From: Cordilura impudica
Taxonomy: Eukaryota; Arthropoda; Insecta; Diptera; Scathophagidae
Direction: 5' to 3'
DNA: 64,000 nucleotides
Assembly (NCBI GenBank): GCA_963682025.1
Contig: OY821519.1
Location: 74,580,314-74,644,313, forward strand
Shown here piece by piece: positions 20,731 to 30,279 of the stretch. The notes under the pieces were generated by a model, which had not been told where the DNA came from, ran no database searches, and worked only from the letters and a program-made list of their open reading frames with translations. Made by a program: the position numbers and the translations under genes. Position 1 is the first letter of the stretch; each line of letters opens with the position of its first letter.

Positions 20731-20746
20731 CCTGGCAGGATCGCCA
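20731..20746 (-). promoter_or_regulatory. primer-binding site of CsRn1-type element
   Basis: TGGCGATCCTGCCAGG on the minus strand, three bases inside the LTR. Position and TGG start fit a tRNA primer site; I cannot name the tRNA. Confidence 0.55.
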
Positions 20747-20749
20747 ATA

Positions 20750-20917
20750 TGTAGTTGTAATAATTAATATTTATTAAAACAATTTAATCTTTATTGATTG
20801 AAAATATAAACCATAATGCAAATATTTTGAAAACTCAAAATTGATTAAAAGAATATAATAAAATCAAAGGTAACTTAAAAATAGTAATAGTAAAGTATAA
20901 AATATTAGGTGCCTACA
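20750..20917 (-). repeat. 5' LTR of CsRn1-type element
   Basis: 168 bp, TGTAGG...CTACA on the minus strand. It is the intact reference for the split 3' LTR. Confidence 0.9.
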
Positions 20918-21187
20918 GCAAGAACTTGCGATTATATTGAACATATTTTCGATATGGCTTATTGAAAATTAACTTTATTATTTCATTTTGGCACAGGGAA
21001 AAAGGAATTATTTCAAAAAAGACCGGTCAATTTTATTAAATTGGGAATTCCCCAAAAAATAATACTTTATTGAAGTTGTTTTTTTATACATACAAAATTT
21101 AGTCGTGCTCAGATTTTTGAGATTAAAGGTCGTTTTTGATTTTATTAAATAGTATTTGTTTTTAACTAACATTTTTAACGAGTTGAA

Positions 21188-23548
21188 ATGGAGGATGAAG
21201 ACATAGAAATATATTTGGATACTTGAGAAGTATCCAGTGACAATGATTTTTCTGCTGATTAAGATTAATATTTGTTAGATGATGATGATGATGATGAAAG
21301 TAGCAGTTCTGACAGTGAAAGTTCTGAGACTGACAGTGATATTGAAAATATCCCATATAAAGATTCAGATAAAGATTGAAGTGAAATAAAACAAGATCCT
21401 CCTCAGTGTCCATTTAAAGTGGTACCATTTATTAATGTTCCTGAAGATTGTGTAACACCTGGAGATTATTTTGATTTATTTTTAACAGAAAACTTTTTAA
21501 CTTACTTGGGTGAACAAACCAGCCTTTAGGCCAATCAAGAAATTAGTATGGCACCATTGCTGAGATCATCTCATTTAAAAAAAATTGTAAAGATACAAGC
21601 TGTGAAGAGCTTACAGTGTTTTTTGGATTATTATTACACATGGGGTCTATCAGTTCACCAAGTATATCAAATTATTGGAACACAAGTAAACTATATGAAA
21701 TTTATCCAGAACAGAATGTCAAGAAATCGGTTTCAAATGCTTCTTCGACTTATTCATTTTTCAAATAACAAGCATCAAACCACCGACCGTTTATGTAAAA
21801 TAAAGCCAATGATACAATGAATCACATTTACCATCCAAAGTAGGACTTGTGTATTGATGAGTCCATGGTTCTTTGGAGAGGCCGATTAATTTTTCGGCAA
21901 TATATTCAAAACAAAAGACATAAATATGGGATAAAATAATTTGAACTCTCTCGAATCAAAAGGAATGATATTTAGGGTGAAAATTTATGAAAGAAAACAA
22001 GTTGATGGTTGTAAAAATCATGCCAGTGAGGTTGTGATGAGCTTAATGGAAGGTTTTCTTGACAAAGGATATAATCTTTTCATGAATAATTGTTATAATT
22101 CTGTGGGTTTAACAAAAACCTTAACCAATAGATCTACGTATGTGTGTGGTACTTTGGTAGCCAATAGAAAAGAAAATCAGAAAAACGTAATTCAAAACAA
22201 GTAAGAAAATTATAGTCGGTCTGGACCGACTATACGATACCCTATACCATGCGTTTAGAGACCCTATCTCTTAGGCCAAACTAACTGGACATAGAAAATA
22301 AGATAAACCAAATTTGAGTGGGATTTTTATCAATTTTTTTTGGCTGCAGATAGGAAAAAGTTCATATTGGATGCTATATCTATATGGGCATTAGGCCTAA
22401 AATTGAACCGATCCCGATCATGTTTGGAAAGGTCTCTTGTATTTTGCAAAAATATATACAAACAAAATTTGAAAAGAATCAGTGCAATATTTGTTTTTGA
22501 TAGATTTAAATGCAGATCGGGAAGCAGCTCTACATGGGGCCTATGAGTAGGGGTTGTCCATAGGTATAAATTTTGGACTACTTATTAATGGATGTAATAA
22601 ACGTATACAAACCCAATTTGAGTAAGATCTTTATGATAATTTGGATCTTATGGCAATTTATGTTGATTTCATAGGGGTCATTTGTATGGGGGCTAGGTCT
22701 GAACATGGACCGATTTTCACCAATTTCAACAGCGTTTATCCTATTGCCGATAAAAGCTTATATGCCAAACTGCATCAAAATATACTCATATTTGCGACCT
22801 GCAGTTTGATTACAAGGTTTACATGGACACACAGACGGACGGACATCGTTAAATCGAATCAGATAGTGATTCTGATTCGATCGGTGTAATAAAAGATGGG
22901 TCTAGGTCAAATATTTTTGGTTGGTACAAACAGCAGCACAAAGTCGTTATACCCAAACCACATAGTGGTATAGGGTATAAAAATCTTAGATAAGGCGAAT
23001 TAACATGCGCTCGATTAGATTCGGTCGTAGTTTGTAAGTGGAAAGACAAAAAGGGGACGTACTCACCATATCCAACAAGCACTATGTAAACATGGTGAAA
23101 GTAATGAATAGAAATAAAAAAATCTTCATAAAACCGGATATTGTTCGTCACTACACCATGGGAATGGCTGGAGTAGATCGTAGCGATCAAAACATATATT
23201 ATTCATCATTAAGAAAATCTGTACGATGGTACAAAAAACTTGGGTTTCAATTTTTCGAAATGTTTATGCATAATGTTAGGCTACTTTACACCCAAAATAA
23301 TTCTTCAAACAAAAAACTGTTAATATTACAATTTAGAGAAAAGGCTATTAAATACTTAGCTGGTGAACCTAAAAACATTGATGCTCGCATCGAAACAAGA
23401 GACAGCTTTCACTACTTGGAATCAATTCCACCAACGGAAAAGAAAAATAACCCAACTAAGCCATGTCGTGTCTGTTATAAAGAAAACAAAGGATTTGAAA
23501 CGATTTATATTTGTGCAGAGTGCCCTGAAAAGCCACCTCTAACTGTTT
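21188..23548 (+). pseudogene. piggyBac transposase relic
   Basis: Starts at ATG 21188 (MEDEDIEIYLD), an acidic Asp/Ser-rich N-terminus usual in this family. Four or more stops interrupt the first 350 bases. The core follows: MSRNRFQMLLRLIHFSNN (21716 on), LCIDESMVLWRGR (first catalytic Asp, 21850 region), then YNLFMNNCYNSV, where the family's second catalytic Asp (DN-Y-S) reads Asn. A mini-me-like copy (22198-22979) splits the frame. After it come KWKDK, MAGVDRSDQN (third Asp present) and a Cys-rich tail CRVC...CAEC. The remaining C-terminus is cut off by a LINE. A frameshift lies near 23045. Inactive. Confidence 0.88.
22198..22979 (+). mobile_element. mini-me/DINE-like element inside transposase
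   Basis: Full copy with only two or three GACG units. Its borders can be read from the interrupted gene: piggyBac coding sequence ends ...GTAATTCAAAA and resumes ...AAAATCTTAGA, with no evident target duplication, as expected of Helitron/Helentron-type insertion. Confidence 0.85.
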
Positions 23549-23549
23549 T

Positions 23550-26319
23550 AAAATTTATCATTATGAAGAATAATAATAATGTTGATGATAAAATGATTGG
23601 ATTAACCGGATTCAAAATTTTTGGCTGTGATAGGAATACTCGTTGTGGTGGTGTAGCTATTTTTGTTAGAAAAGGCATTATGTGTAAATTTCATAGCAAA
23701 TCTAAACCTCATGAAAAGGTTGAACATATATTTGTTGAAGTTTCGTCCCATGGAAAACAATTGCTTGTTGGATGTGTTTATAGACCTAATAAAAGAATAG
23801 ACCTTGATGTTTTTCAAAATATACTTGAAACTATAACTCTCAATTATGAAGATATTTTAATATGTGGGTATTTTAGTTCAAACGTTATCAATGAGACTAT
23901 TTTACTAGACATAATGCAATCAATTGGCCTTTCTCCAACTAACGTTACAGTTCCAACTCATTTTACTGCTACAAGTAACTCGTTTCTTGATCTTTTCTTT
24001 ATCAGTAGCAAAAAGAAAGTCTTACTCTATGATCAGCTCTCAGCACCTTGTTTTTCAAAGCACGACTTAATTTTTCTATCATTTGACTTTAAAATGCAAG
24101 TGGTGGATGACGTTGTTACTTATTATGATTTTAAACAAATGGATCGAAACGCGATGTTATTCGATTTATCTAAAATCGATTGGGACTCCATTTACTACAT
24201 GCCTTCGGTTGACAATCAGGTCAGTTTTTTAGAACAAAATTTGGCACATGTGTTCCACAAATCTGTACCTTTAAAAACAACAAAATACAATAACAAATAT
24301 AAACCCTGGTTCAATCAACAGATTAAGGATAAATTCTGTGAAAGGGATAAAGCTTTTAGAAGTTGGAAACTGTTTAAAACAGATAATTTATATGATGAAT
24401 ATTCCAAAGCTAGAAAATAAGTAAATAAAATGATAAAAACTGCTAAACTGCATATAACTCTAGCCTGTTTATTTCTGCTGCACACTCTAAAAAACGTGGA
24501 AACTCATACGAGAAATTGGTGTCGGCAAATCTAAGGATATTGTCAATTCTGACATAAATGTTGATTCGCTTAACGAATCTTTTACAAATATCCCTGACAT
24601 CCCCATACTGATCTTAGTTCAAATTTATCGGAAAATGCTTTTTGTTTTCAATGCGTAAACCAACTGGAAGTACTTTCCACATGCCAAGCTGTGAAATCTA
24701 ATGCTGTTGGTTCTGATAACATACATCCCAGATTCTAAAAGGAAATTATCCCTCAACTGCTACCTCAAATTACCCATATTTTTAACACTATTATCACAAA
24801 AAGTGTATTTCCTCAAAGTTGGAAAAATGCTAAAATTTTACCTATTCCTAAATCAAATAAAGAATATCGTCCCATTGCTATCCTACCATACTTGTCTAAA
24901 ATGCTTGAAAGGTTATTGCATCAGCAAATTGGAAAACATGTCAAGAATATGGGCCTTCTCTCAGACAGACAATCAGGCTTTCGTCCTAAACATAGCTGCA
25001 TAACTGCACTCATTGATGTGTCTGAAGATATTCGTGGGTATATTGATAGTGGTAACATTGCATTTCTAGTGCTCTTAGATCATTCGAAGGCATTTGATAC
25101 TGTGAATCATGAAATACTCTGCATGAGGCTAAGAACTTTTCTTGGTTTCTCTCCATCCGCAACTCGTCTTATATCGTCTTATTTAGAAAATCGACAACAA
25201 TACGTTAACGCCAATAATAAATTATCAAATGTGCTTCCAGTAAAAAGGGCGTTCCGCAAGGTTCGATTCTAGGACCACTTCTTTTCACTATATATATAAA
25301 TGATTTGCCTAGGCAACTTTCGTATTGTAAAGTTCATATGTATGCTGATGATGTGCAACTTTATGTTTGTAGTCGTTTTGACTAAATGAGGATATTAATC
25401 GAATTCACTTATGGGCTCTAGCAAATGGGCTATGTCTCAATCCTTCAAAGTCTAAATGCATCGTTATTACTCGAAGATCAGTGCCTTCCCTTGCTATACC
25501 AGATATTATGCTTAACCGTCAAATTATTGAAATTACACAAAAAACCAAAAATCTTGGAATTATTTTCAATAAAACTCTCACGTGGTCTGATCATATAAAT
25601 GTCGCTTCGGGAAAAACGTATTCAATGCTTCGATCACTGTGGAAAACTCATCATCTTACACCAGTCCATGTACGAGTTCTACTTGCAAAAACCTATCTAA
25701 TTCCAACTTTGTTGTATGGATGCGAACTTTTTGCTAGCTGTGATTCTATTAGCTCTAGGAAATTAATAACTACGTTTTATTCTATATTAAGATACGTCTA
25801 CAATTTGAAAAGATCATCCCACATAACACCGTATGCACGAAAACTTTACGGTGTGAATTTTTGCGATCTCTTGAAGATGCGCTCATTGATTCTGATGCAT
25901 AAGATTATATTTACACGTGAGCCTACATATCTTTTTAATCGAATATCCTTTTCTAATTCAAGAAGAAATAATTCTATAATTCAAATAAGACATAAAAGTT
26001 TGGTCTCTGAATGGCAGTTCTATATACACTGCATACGTCTTTGGAACTTGCTACCGCCAACATTACAATATTTAAGCAACGCAGGGCATTTTAGGAAACA
26101 AGTATTCCAATTTTTCAATACCATTTAAATATTATTTAAACTTTGTTTTGAATATATGTATGTAAAATAATTTTTGTTATCTTATTTTTATACAAATTAT
26201 AAACTATGTTATATTCTCATTAAATACTGTATCACATTATACCAATCCTGTACTTTAATTATAAGACTCTTAGTCTTGTTGTGCAGGAAACCAAATAAAT
26301 AAATAAATAAATAAATAAT
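23550..26319 (+). mobile_element. CR1/jockey-like LINE, 5'-truncated (copy 1)
   Basis: Joins the piggyBac frame near 23550 and ends in a (AAAT)n tail at about 26294-26319. Encodes endonuclease plus RT, without an ORF1. The 3' untranslated region has a perfect 6-bp stem AAGACT-CTT-AGTCTT just before the tail, shared with the copy at 61277-63505. Confidence 0.85.
23560..26128 (+). pseudogene. LINE endonuclease-reverse transcriptase
   Basis: Endonuclease region: GGVAIFVRKGI, GCVYRPN, ILICGYFSSN (usually GDFN, so the catalytic Asp is changed) and SKHDLIFL. TAA at 24418 and small deletions near 24440-24610 break the link to RT. RT: RPIAILPYLSK, QSGFRPKHSC, LVLLDHSKAFDTVNHE (motif A Asp present), a frameshift at the GVPQG motif (about 25250), then [11 protein letters not shown] (YADD). 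A further deletion lies at about 25380, then an open C-terminal part to TAA 26126-26128 with the KRSSHITPYA and LWNLLPPTLQ features of CR1-like elements. Confidence 0.87.
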
Positions 26320-26573
26320 AACAAGAACTTAATCTATAATATTAATAGGCTAGGCGATTTCTTGTGACTGATGTTTTGTTCTACCGTTTTATCCCGATTT
26401 TGACCAAACGTATATTATTTGAAAGGTATTTATTTTTAGCCGATCTGCAGATTTACAGATTTTTAAATTTTTTCCTTTATTTTGAGTAAATTGCATTTAA
26501 ATTTGCTACTAACACATACATAAAATTATACAATGCTATGTGTGTGTTTATTAAATTTGTTAATATGTTTTTG

Positions 26574-26821
26574 AAAATTTTCATATAGAAACAATCTATT
26601 CAATTAAAACATAACAATTATCACAATGTTCAATAAATCGCTGATGAAGGCTGATATGCCAGAAACCGGTCCGATTAAGAATACAGTGCAGTTATGAATT
26701 TTTGAAATATATGCTTTCTTCTTCTTTACCACGCACCATTTAAAAACAAAATTAAAAAATTGCATATTAATTACAGTAGTAATTGCAATATGTCTGAAAA
26801 AATGACGATAAATCTAACAAA
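26574..26821 (+). repeat. 248-bp direct repeat, copy 1 (ribozyme-bearing)
   Basis: No difference seen from 27187-27434. Spacing between the copies is 613 bp. Each copy contains a hammerhead-like motif. The arrangement is a 613-bp unit repeated about 1.4 times, like the tandem or pseudo-LTR form of Penelope elements and retrozymes. Confidence 0.9.
26636..26676 (+). ncRNA. hammerhead ribozyme-like motif 1
   Basis: Stem I AATCG (26636-26640) pairs with CGATT (26672-26676). Core CTGATGA (26641-26647). Stem II GGC/GCC with loop TGATAT, preceded by an A.A mismatch where G-C is usual. Core GAAA (26662-26665). Minimal stem III ACC/GGT. Cleavage triplet GTC (26669-26671). Order and spacing match type I hammerheads. 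A very short stem III is known in Penelope-type and satellite hammerheads that act as dimers. The mismatch at the base of stem II is the main reason for caution. Confidence 0.55.
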
Positions 26822-27091
26822 CAAAAAATTTTTTCTTCGCTTCAAAGCGTCATCTCAAATATATGTAAAGTGCATATGTAGGTATGTACAAAAACCGTAC
26901 ATCACATATGACAACTCTTACGAAAACTGAGAATAGTGGAAATTAGAAGTATAAATGCAAAAAATATTCAAAAATTCAAAAATAATAACGATTGTTTGTT
27001 TGGACAGAGTTGTATCTTCTGAAATTAATACAAAGTAAAGCTGTATGGTACGAAAACTGAAAACTAACCACACTGCTCGTAGGCCTGACTT

Positions 27092-27165
27092 TAGGTGAGT
27101 GTGTTAAAGCGCTGACCAAAAAGTGCAAGTACGAGTGTATGTGAGAAGGTTCATGGTTCGAAACC
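27092..27165 (+). promoter_or_regulatory. tRNA-like pol III promoter (SINE head)
   Basis: A box-like stretch TAGGTGAGTGTGTTAA (27092-27107) resembles the D-arm of tRNA-Ser/Leu (GCCGAGTGGTTAAGGCG). A B box GGTTCGAAACC (27155-27165) matches the consensus exactly. The 47-base gap would fit a class II tRNA with long variable arm. It lies directly upstream of the second 248-bp repeat, as the head of a tRNA-derived SINE would. Confidence 0.6.
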
Positions 27166-27186
27166 TCACGGCCGCCCTAAGTAGAA

Positions 27187-27434
27187 AAAATTTTCATATA
27201 GAAACAATCTATTCAATTAAAACATAACAATTATCACAATGTTCAATAAATCGCTGATGAAGGCTGATATGCCAGAAACCGGTCCGATTAAGAATACAGT
27301 GCAGTTATGAATTTTTGAAATATATGCTTTCTTCTTCTTTACCACGCACCATTTAAAAACAAAATTAAAAAATTGCATATTAATTACAGTAGTAATTGCA
27401 ATATGTCTGAAAAAATGACGATAAATCTAACAAA
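27187..27434 (+). repeat. 248-bp direct repeat, copy 2 (ribozyme-bearing)
   Basis: Identical to 26574-26821. Follows the tRNA-like head and a short A-run. Confidence 0.9.
27249..27289 (+). ncRNA. hammerhead ribozyme-like motif 2
   Basis: Same motif as 26636-26676, core CTGATGA at 27254-27260, predicted cleavage after 27284. Cleavage at both motifs of one transcript would release a 613-nt RNA containing the tRNA-like segment. Confidence 0.55.
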
Positions 27435-27677
27435 AATGAGTTTGTTTTTTGTGTTGATTTATGAATTGGCTATAACTGATTAGCATACTTTAAGGGTCTT
27501 TATTTAATGAAAAAACAAAATTTCCTAGAATTTGCGCTCGAATTTCGAGGGCTGGAATCAGCTAGTTATATATTGTTCTGTCATGTTTTATTTATTGAAA
27601 TAAAGTTGAAAGTTCGTTTTATTACATTATTGTTTGTTTATCTTGAAACCAAATAAAAAATTATGGAAAAAATAAGA

Positions 27678-27750
27678 TACGAGTGATCTCGTAGTTGGCA
27701 TATCCAAATGAAATTTTATATAAGTAGGTCAAACTACGAGATAGCTCGTA
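27678..27750. repeat. right subterminal palindrome pair of piggyBac
   Basis: TACGAG-TGAT-CTCGTA (27678-27693) and TACGAG-ATAG-CTCGTA (27735-27750), the counterparts of the left pair, 73 bp inside the TTAA. Confidence 0.85.
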
Positions 27751-27827
27751 TTACCTAAAAATGCCTAAATTTATGTTGGCAACTGACGTTTGCTTTATGG
27801 AAACGGCTTTGGCAGTGAATGCGTTAA

Positions 27828-28672
27828 TATTTTCTATATGTGAAAGGAAATTCTGCAAGTTTAAAAAAAAAACTGATTTCAAGCTATCTCCAAATGAAGC
27901 TTATTCTCCTTAACACATCAATAAGATAGATAGATTGTTAGACAATAAAAAATGGAGATAACAAAATATAGAGATAAAGCTAATGTGATGAAAGCAAAAT
28001 TTGCAGGTATGACTCCTGCTGGCCACACAGTAGGAATTTGAAGGCTTGGACGTCCTGATTAACTCTCTTATATAACTTATCCTACCGTCAATGATAAAAA
28101 GCTTAATTCCTTTAATAGCGAACAATAATTAAAGTTCTTTTTATGTATATTTGTCTTGCCAATAATGAGCGAATAACTAAAATCTCGTAATCCATGATAT
28201 ACGCACCACAAATTTCAGTAATTGGTTTCCACTAAATTTCATAAATTTTAATCAGGCAGTTGGAATGGGCAAGATCAAGAGATCCTGTGATCAAGAGATC
28301 TTGTGATTCTGCTAACGATGTTGTCTGTAACTTAAAAAATGCATACACGCGGTAGAAAAAGTTTGCATACATATTTTTATTTTAATTTGGAAGGGAAATT
28401 TCTCAAAAAAAAAAAAAAAAATAGTTAAGAATATTAAAATTGATCCTAGCTTTACATATGAGTCGAATCCATTTTTAATCCGTATTTGAGAAGTAGTACA
28501 ACAGCCGCACGATTCAAATAAAAAGAACTAGTACGAGTGTTAAATTCGGCTATGCCGAATCTTTGAGTATTTCGTTTACATTAATATCTGAACTTAATGC
28601 ACTATTTGTAACAAATGTAACAAATATAAATGAAAAAGTAAACAACTTGATAAACTTATTACTAAAAAAAAA
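27828..28672. other. no gene seen
   Basis: Flank beyond the piggyBac right end. AT-rich, short frames only. A direct AAGAGATC-TGTGATC duplication at about 28277-28304 is the only structure noted. Confidence 0.4.
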
Positions 28673-28699
28673 CAAGTAAGAAAATTATAGTCGGTCTAT
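28673..28699 (+). repeat. mini-me-like 5' stub
   Basis: Only CAAGTAAGAAAATTATAG plus half of the palindrome remains. It breaks into three spaced copies of GGAGGGAAATAAGTG (28700-28752). Confidence 0.7.
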
Positions 28700-28756
28700 G
28701 GAGGGAAATAAGTGTGTTATATGGAGGGAAATAAGTGGAGGGAAATAAGTGCAAAT

Positions 28757-29342
28757 GCCCCAGACCACTTTTGTGCCAAAAAAAACTAGGTCATGAAATT
28801 TGATGGCCTTTTTCAACTTTGAGAAATTGATTAAAGACATTATTCTTTTTTGGTCTCTATACTTATAAGTACTCAGATATGAAGTATTGTTTTATTACCA
28901 CGTTGTCAACTTATTGCGCATTGAGACCGAATATTGGAAATTTTTTTGATAAAATTTTTAAAACTCCTTTTTCAAGTTTGAAAAAATTTTCTTAAACAAA
29001 ATTTAAAAAAATTAAAATTAAAATTATTTCTTGGCGAGGTTTTATTCGATTTTGAAGTTTTATAGCCTTTTGAAAGGATAATTTATTACTGATCCCGAAT
29101 TATATAACAACTTGTCGGAAAAATTAAACTATAGAACGAAATTTTCGTAAAATCTAAAAAAAGGTCACATTTTCCCCATATAAATACACTTAAAATTTTC
29201 AATCGCTTTGCGCCACTACTAAACGTTTTTGATTGGCCCAAAACTTAGTATTTCTCAATTTTTTTTATATTCGCATATTTCTAGGCGGTGAGACCGAAAG
29301 TTTGAACACTTTTTTTATTAAGGGCCACCCTAATGACCACTA
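28757..29342. mobile_element. internally deleted DNA transposon (same family as 49962-57500)
   Basis: 28757-29010 matches 50645-50900 in forward orientation, and 29011-29338 matches the outer part of the right arm at 53580-53863 in reverse. The right end GGCCACCCTA is present; the left end is lost. It is a deletion derivative formed from the two inverted arms. Confidence 0.7.
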
Positions 29343-29354
29343 ATAGAAATGGAG

Positions 29355-29560
29355 AAATGCAGCTTATAGAGTCAACCATGGACAAACTATGTTCCCTTGA
29401 GCAGTATTTGATGCGTACAGCTCCTTAATTCACAGATCTCAACCCCACGGAGCATTTGTGCGACTTATTGAAATACAACAAACAGAAACAAATTCCATAG
29501 AGTAGTTTGCTGAAAGAAATATTCAAGAATGGAGAGAATGGGAAAAACTACACTGGAGGA
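29355..29560 (+). pseudogene. Tc1-like transposase C-terminal scrap
   Basis: Decodes, with frame breaks, to DLNPTEHLCDLLK, the last catalytic block (SPDLNPIEHLWD) of Tc1-like transposases, and then ...EWREWEK. No terminal repeats found. Confidence 0.65.
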
Positions 29561-29604
29561 AACTACAAAAATTTTTCTTAAATTTGACTTAAATCCACGA
29601 TTCG

Positions 29605-30157
29605 CGATGAACATATTTCGATGAAATTTGGTATTATAAGCTTCTATCGGCCATAGGGCAAAATTGGTCGAATTTGGTACATGTTCAGACCTAGTCCTCC
29701 TAAAATGAACCCTATGAGAACGATTTCAATTGCCATAAGATCCAAATTATCACATGATCTAGGTTTGTGTTTTTTACATCCATTAATTATTAGTCAAAAA
29801 ATTAACCCTATAAGACAATTAAATATAAGCTCCTTCCCAGTCTTCATTTAAACCTATCAAAAACCAAAATATCCCATAAATTTTTCTAAAATTTTGCTTT
29901 GTATATGTTTTTTTTTCTTAAAAATAAGTGACTTTACCAAATATGGTCAGGATCGGTCCATTTTCGACCTAGTCGTCATATAAATATAGCATCTGATACG
30001 AACATTTTCAGATCTGCAGGCAAAAAGATTAATCAAAACTCCACTCAGTCTTGGTTTATTCTTATATCCAATTAGTTCGACATAAACCAATCCCCTAAAT
30101 GCATGGTGTCGTAGCGTATCGCACAGTAGTTCTAGACCGATTATAATTTTCTTACTT
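29605..30157 (-). mobile_element. mini-me-like element, diverged
   Basis: Reverse-oriented. Keeps GGTCGAATTTGGTACATGTT-type blocks, the ATCCAAATTATC block and the 5' palindrome region (about 30128-30147, decayed) ending in CTTACTTC. The microsatellite end is missing. Confidence 0.7.
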
Positions 30158-30279
30158 CAATAAAAAATTTTGTTTTTGTTTTATCATAGTTTTATAGTTT
30201 TGATTTCTTTTTAATTTTTTTTGTAAATAATCTAACCCATTAAAACAAAGTTTTTATTAAAACTGTTTCTTTCCTTATG

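Larger units (their letters stand above)
13745..20917 (-). mobile_element. CsRn1/Kabuki-type LTR retrotransposon, dead
   Basis: Minus-strand Ty3/gypsy-group element with a 5-bp target duplication GCAAG (13740-13744 and 20918-20922). The 5' LTR is 20750-20917. The 3' LTR is split into 13745-13815 and 16293-16366 by inserted DNA. Gag has the C-x3-H-x9-C-x3-C finger typical of the CsRn1 clade. Pol is broken by nonsense codons, frameshifts and a deletion, and integrase has lost both catalytic Asp residues. It sits in the piggyBac leader, so it is younger than that element. Confidence 0.88.
26333..27565 (+). mobile_element. non-autonomous Helitron (family B), interrupted
   Basis: Starts A|TCTATAATATTAATAGG and ends with the near-palindrome GCGCTCGAATTTCGAGGGC, then CTAG|T at 27562-27566. 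TC and CTAG ends, 3' hairpin and A|T target match Helitrons. Without the nested unit at 26574-27434 it is about 370 bp, like 13920-14243 and 47358-47701. It sits in the piggyBac 3' region directly after the LINE tail. Confidence 0.78.
13666..27823 (+). mobile_element. piggyBac-like transposon, decayed and heavily interrupted
   Basis: Bounded by TTAA at 13662-13665 and 27824-27827, the piggyBac target duplication. The ends match as inverted repeats (CATATTCACGGCCAA against CGCATTCACTGCCAA, 12 of 15). Each end has a pair of palindromes. Between them lies a piggyBac transposase relic (21188-23548) and a 3' untranslated segment with AATAAAG (27566-27660). Own sequence is roughly 3 kb; the rest is later insertions: a CsRn1-type element, a mini-me-like copy, a LINE and a Helitron. 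The TTAA, end similarity, palindrome pairs and coding relic agree, although the ends are 14 kb apart. Confidence 0.78.

Noticed and set aside
24701..25003. Separate gene in an overlapping frame of LINE copy 1
   Set aside because: It is the same LINE read in a shifted frame around the deletion.
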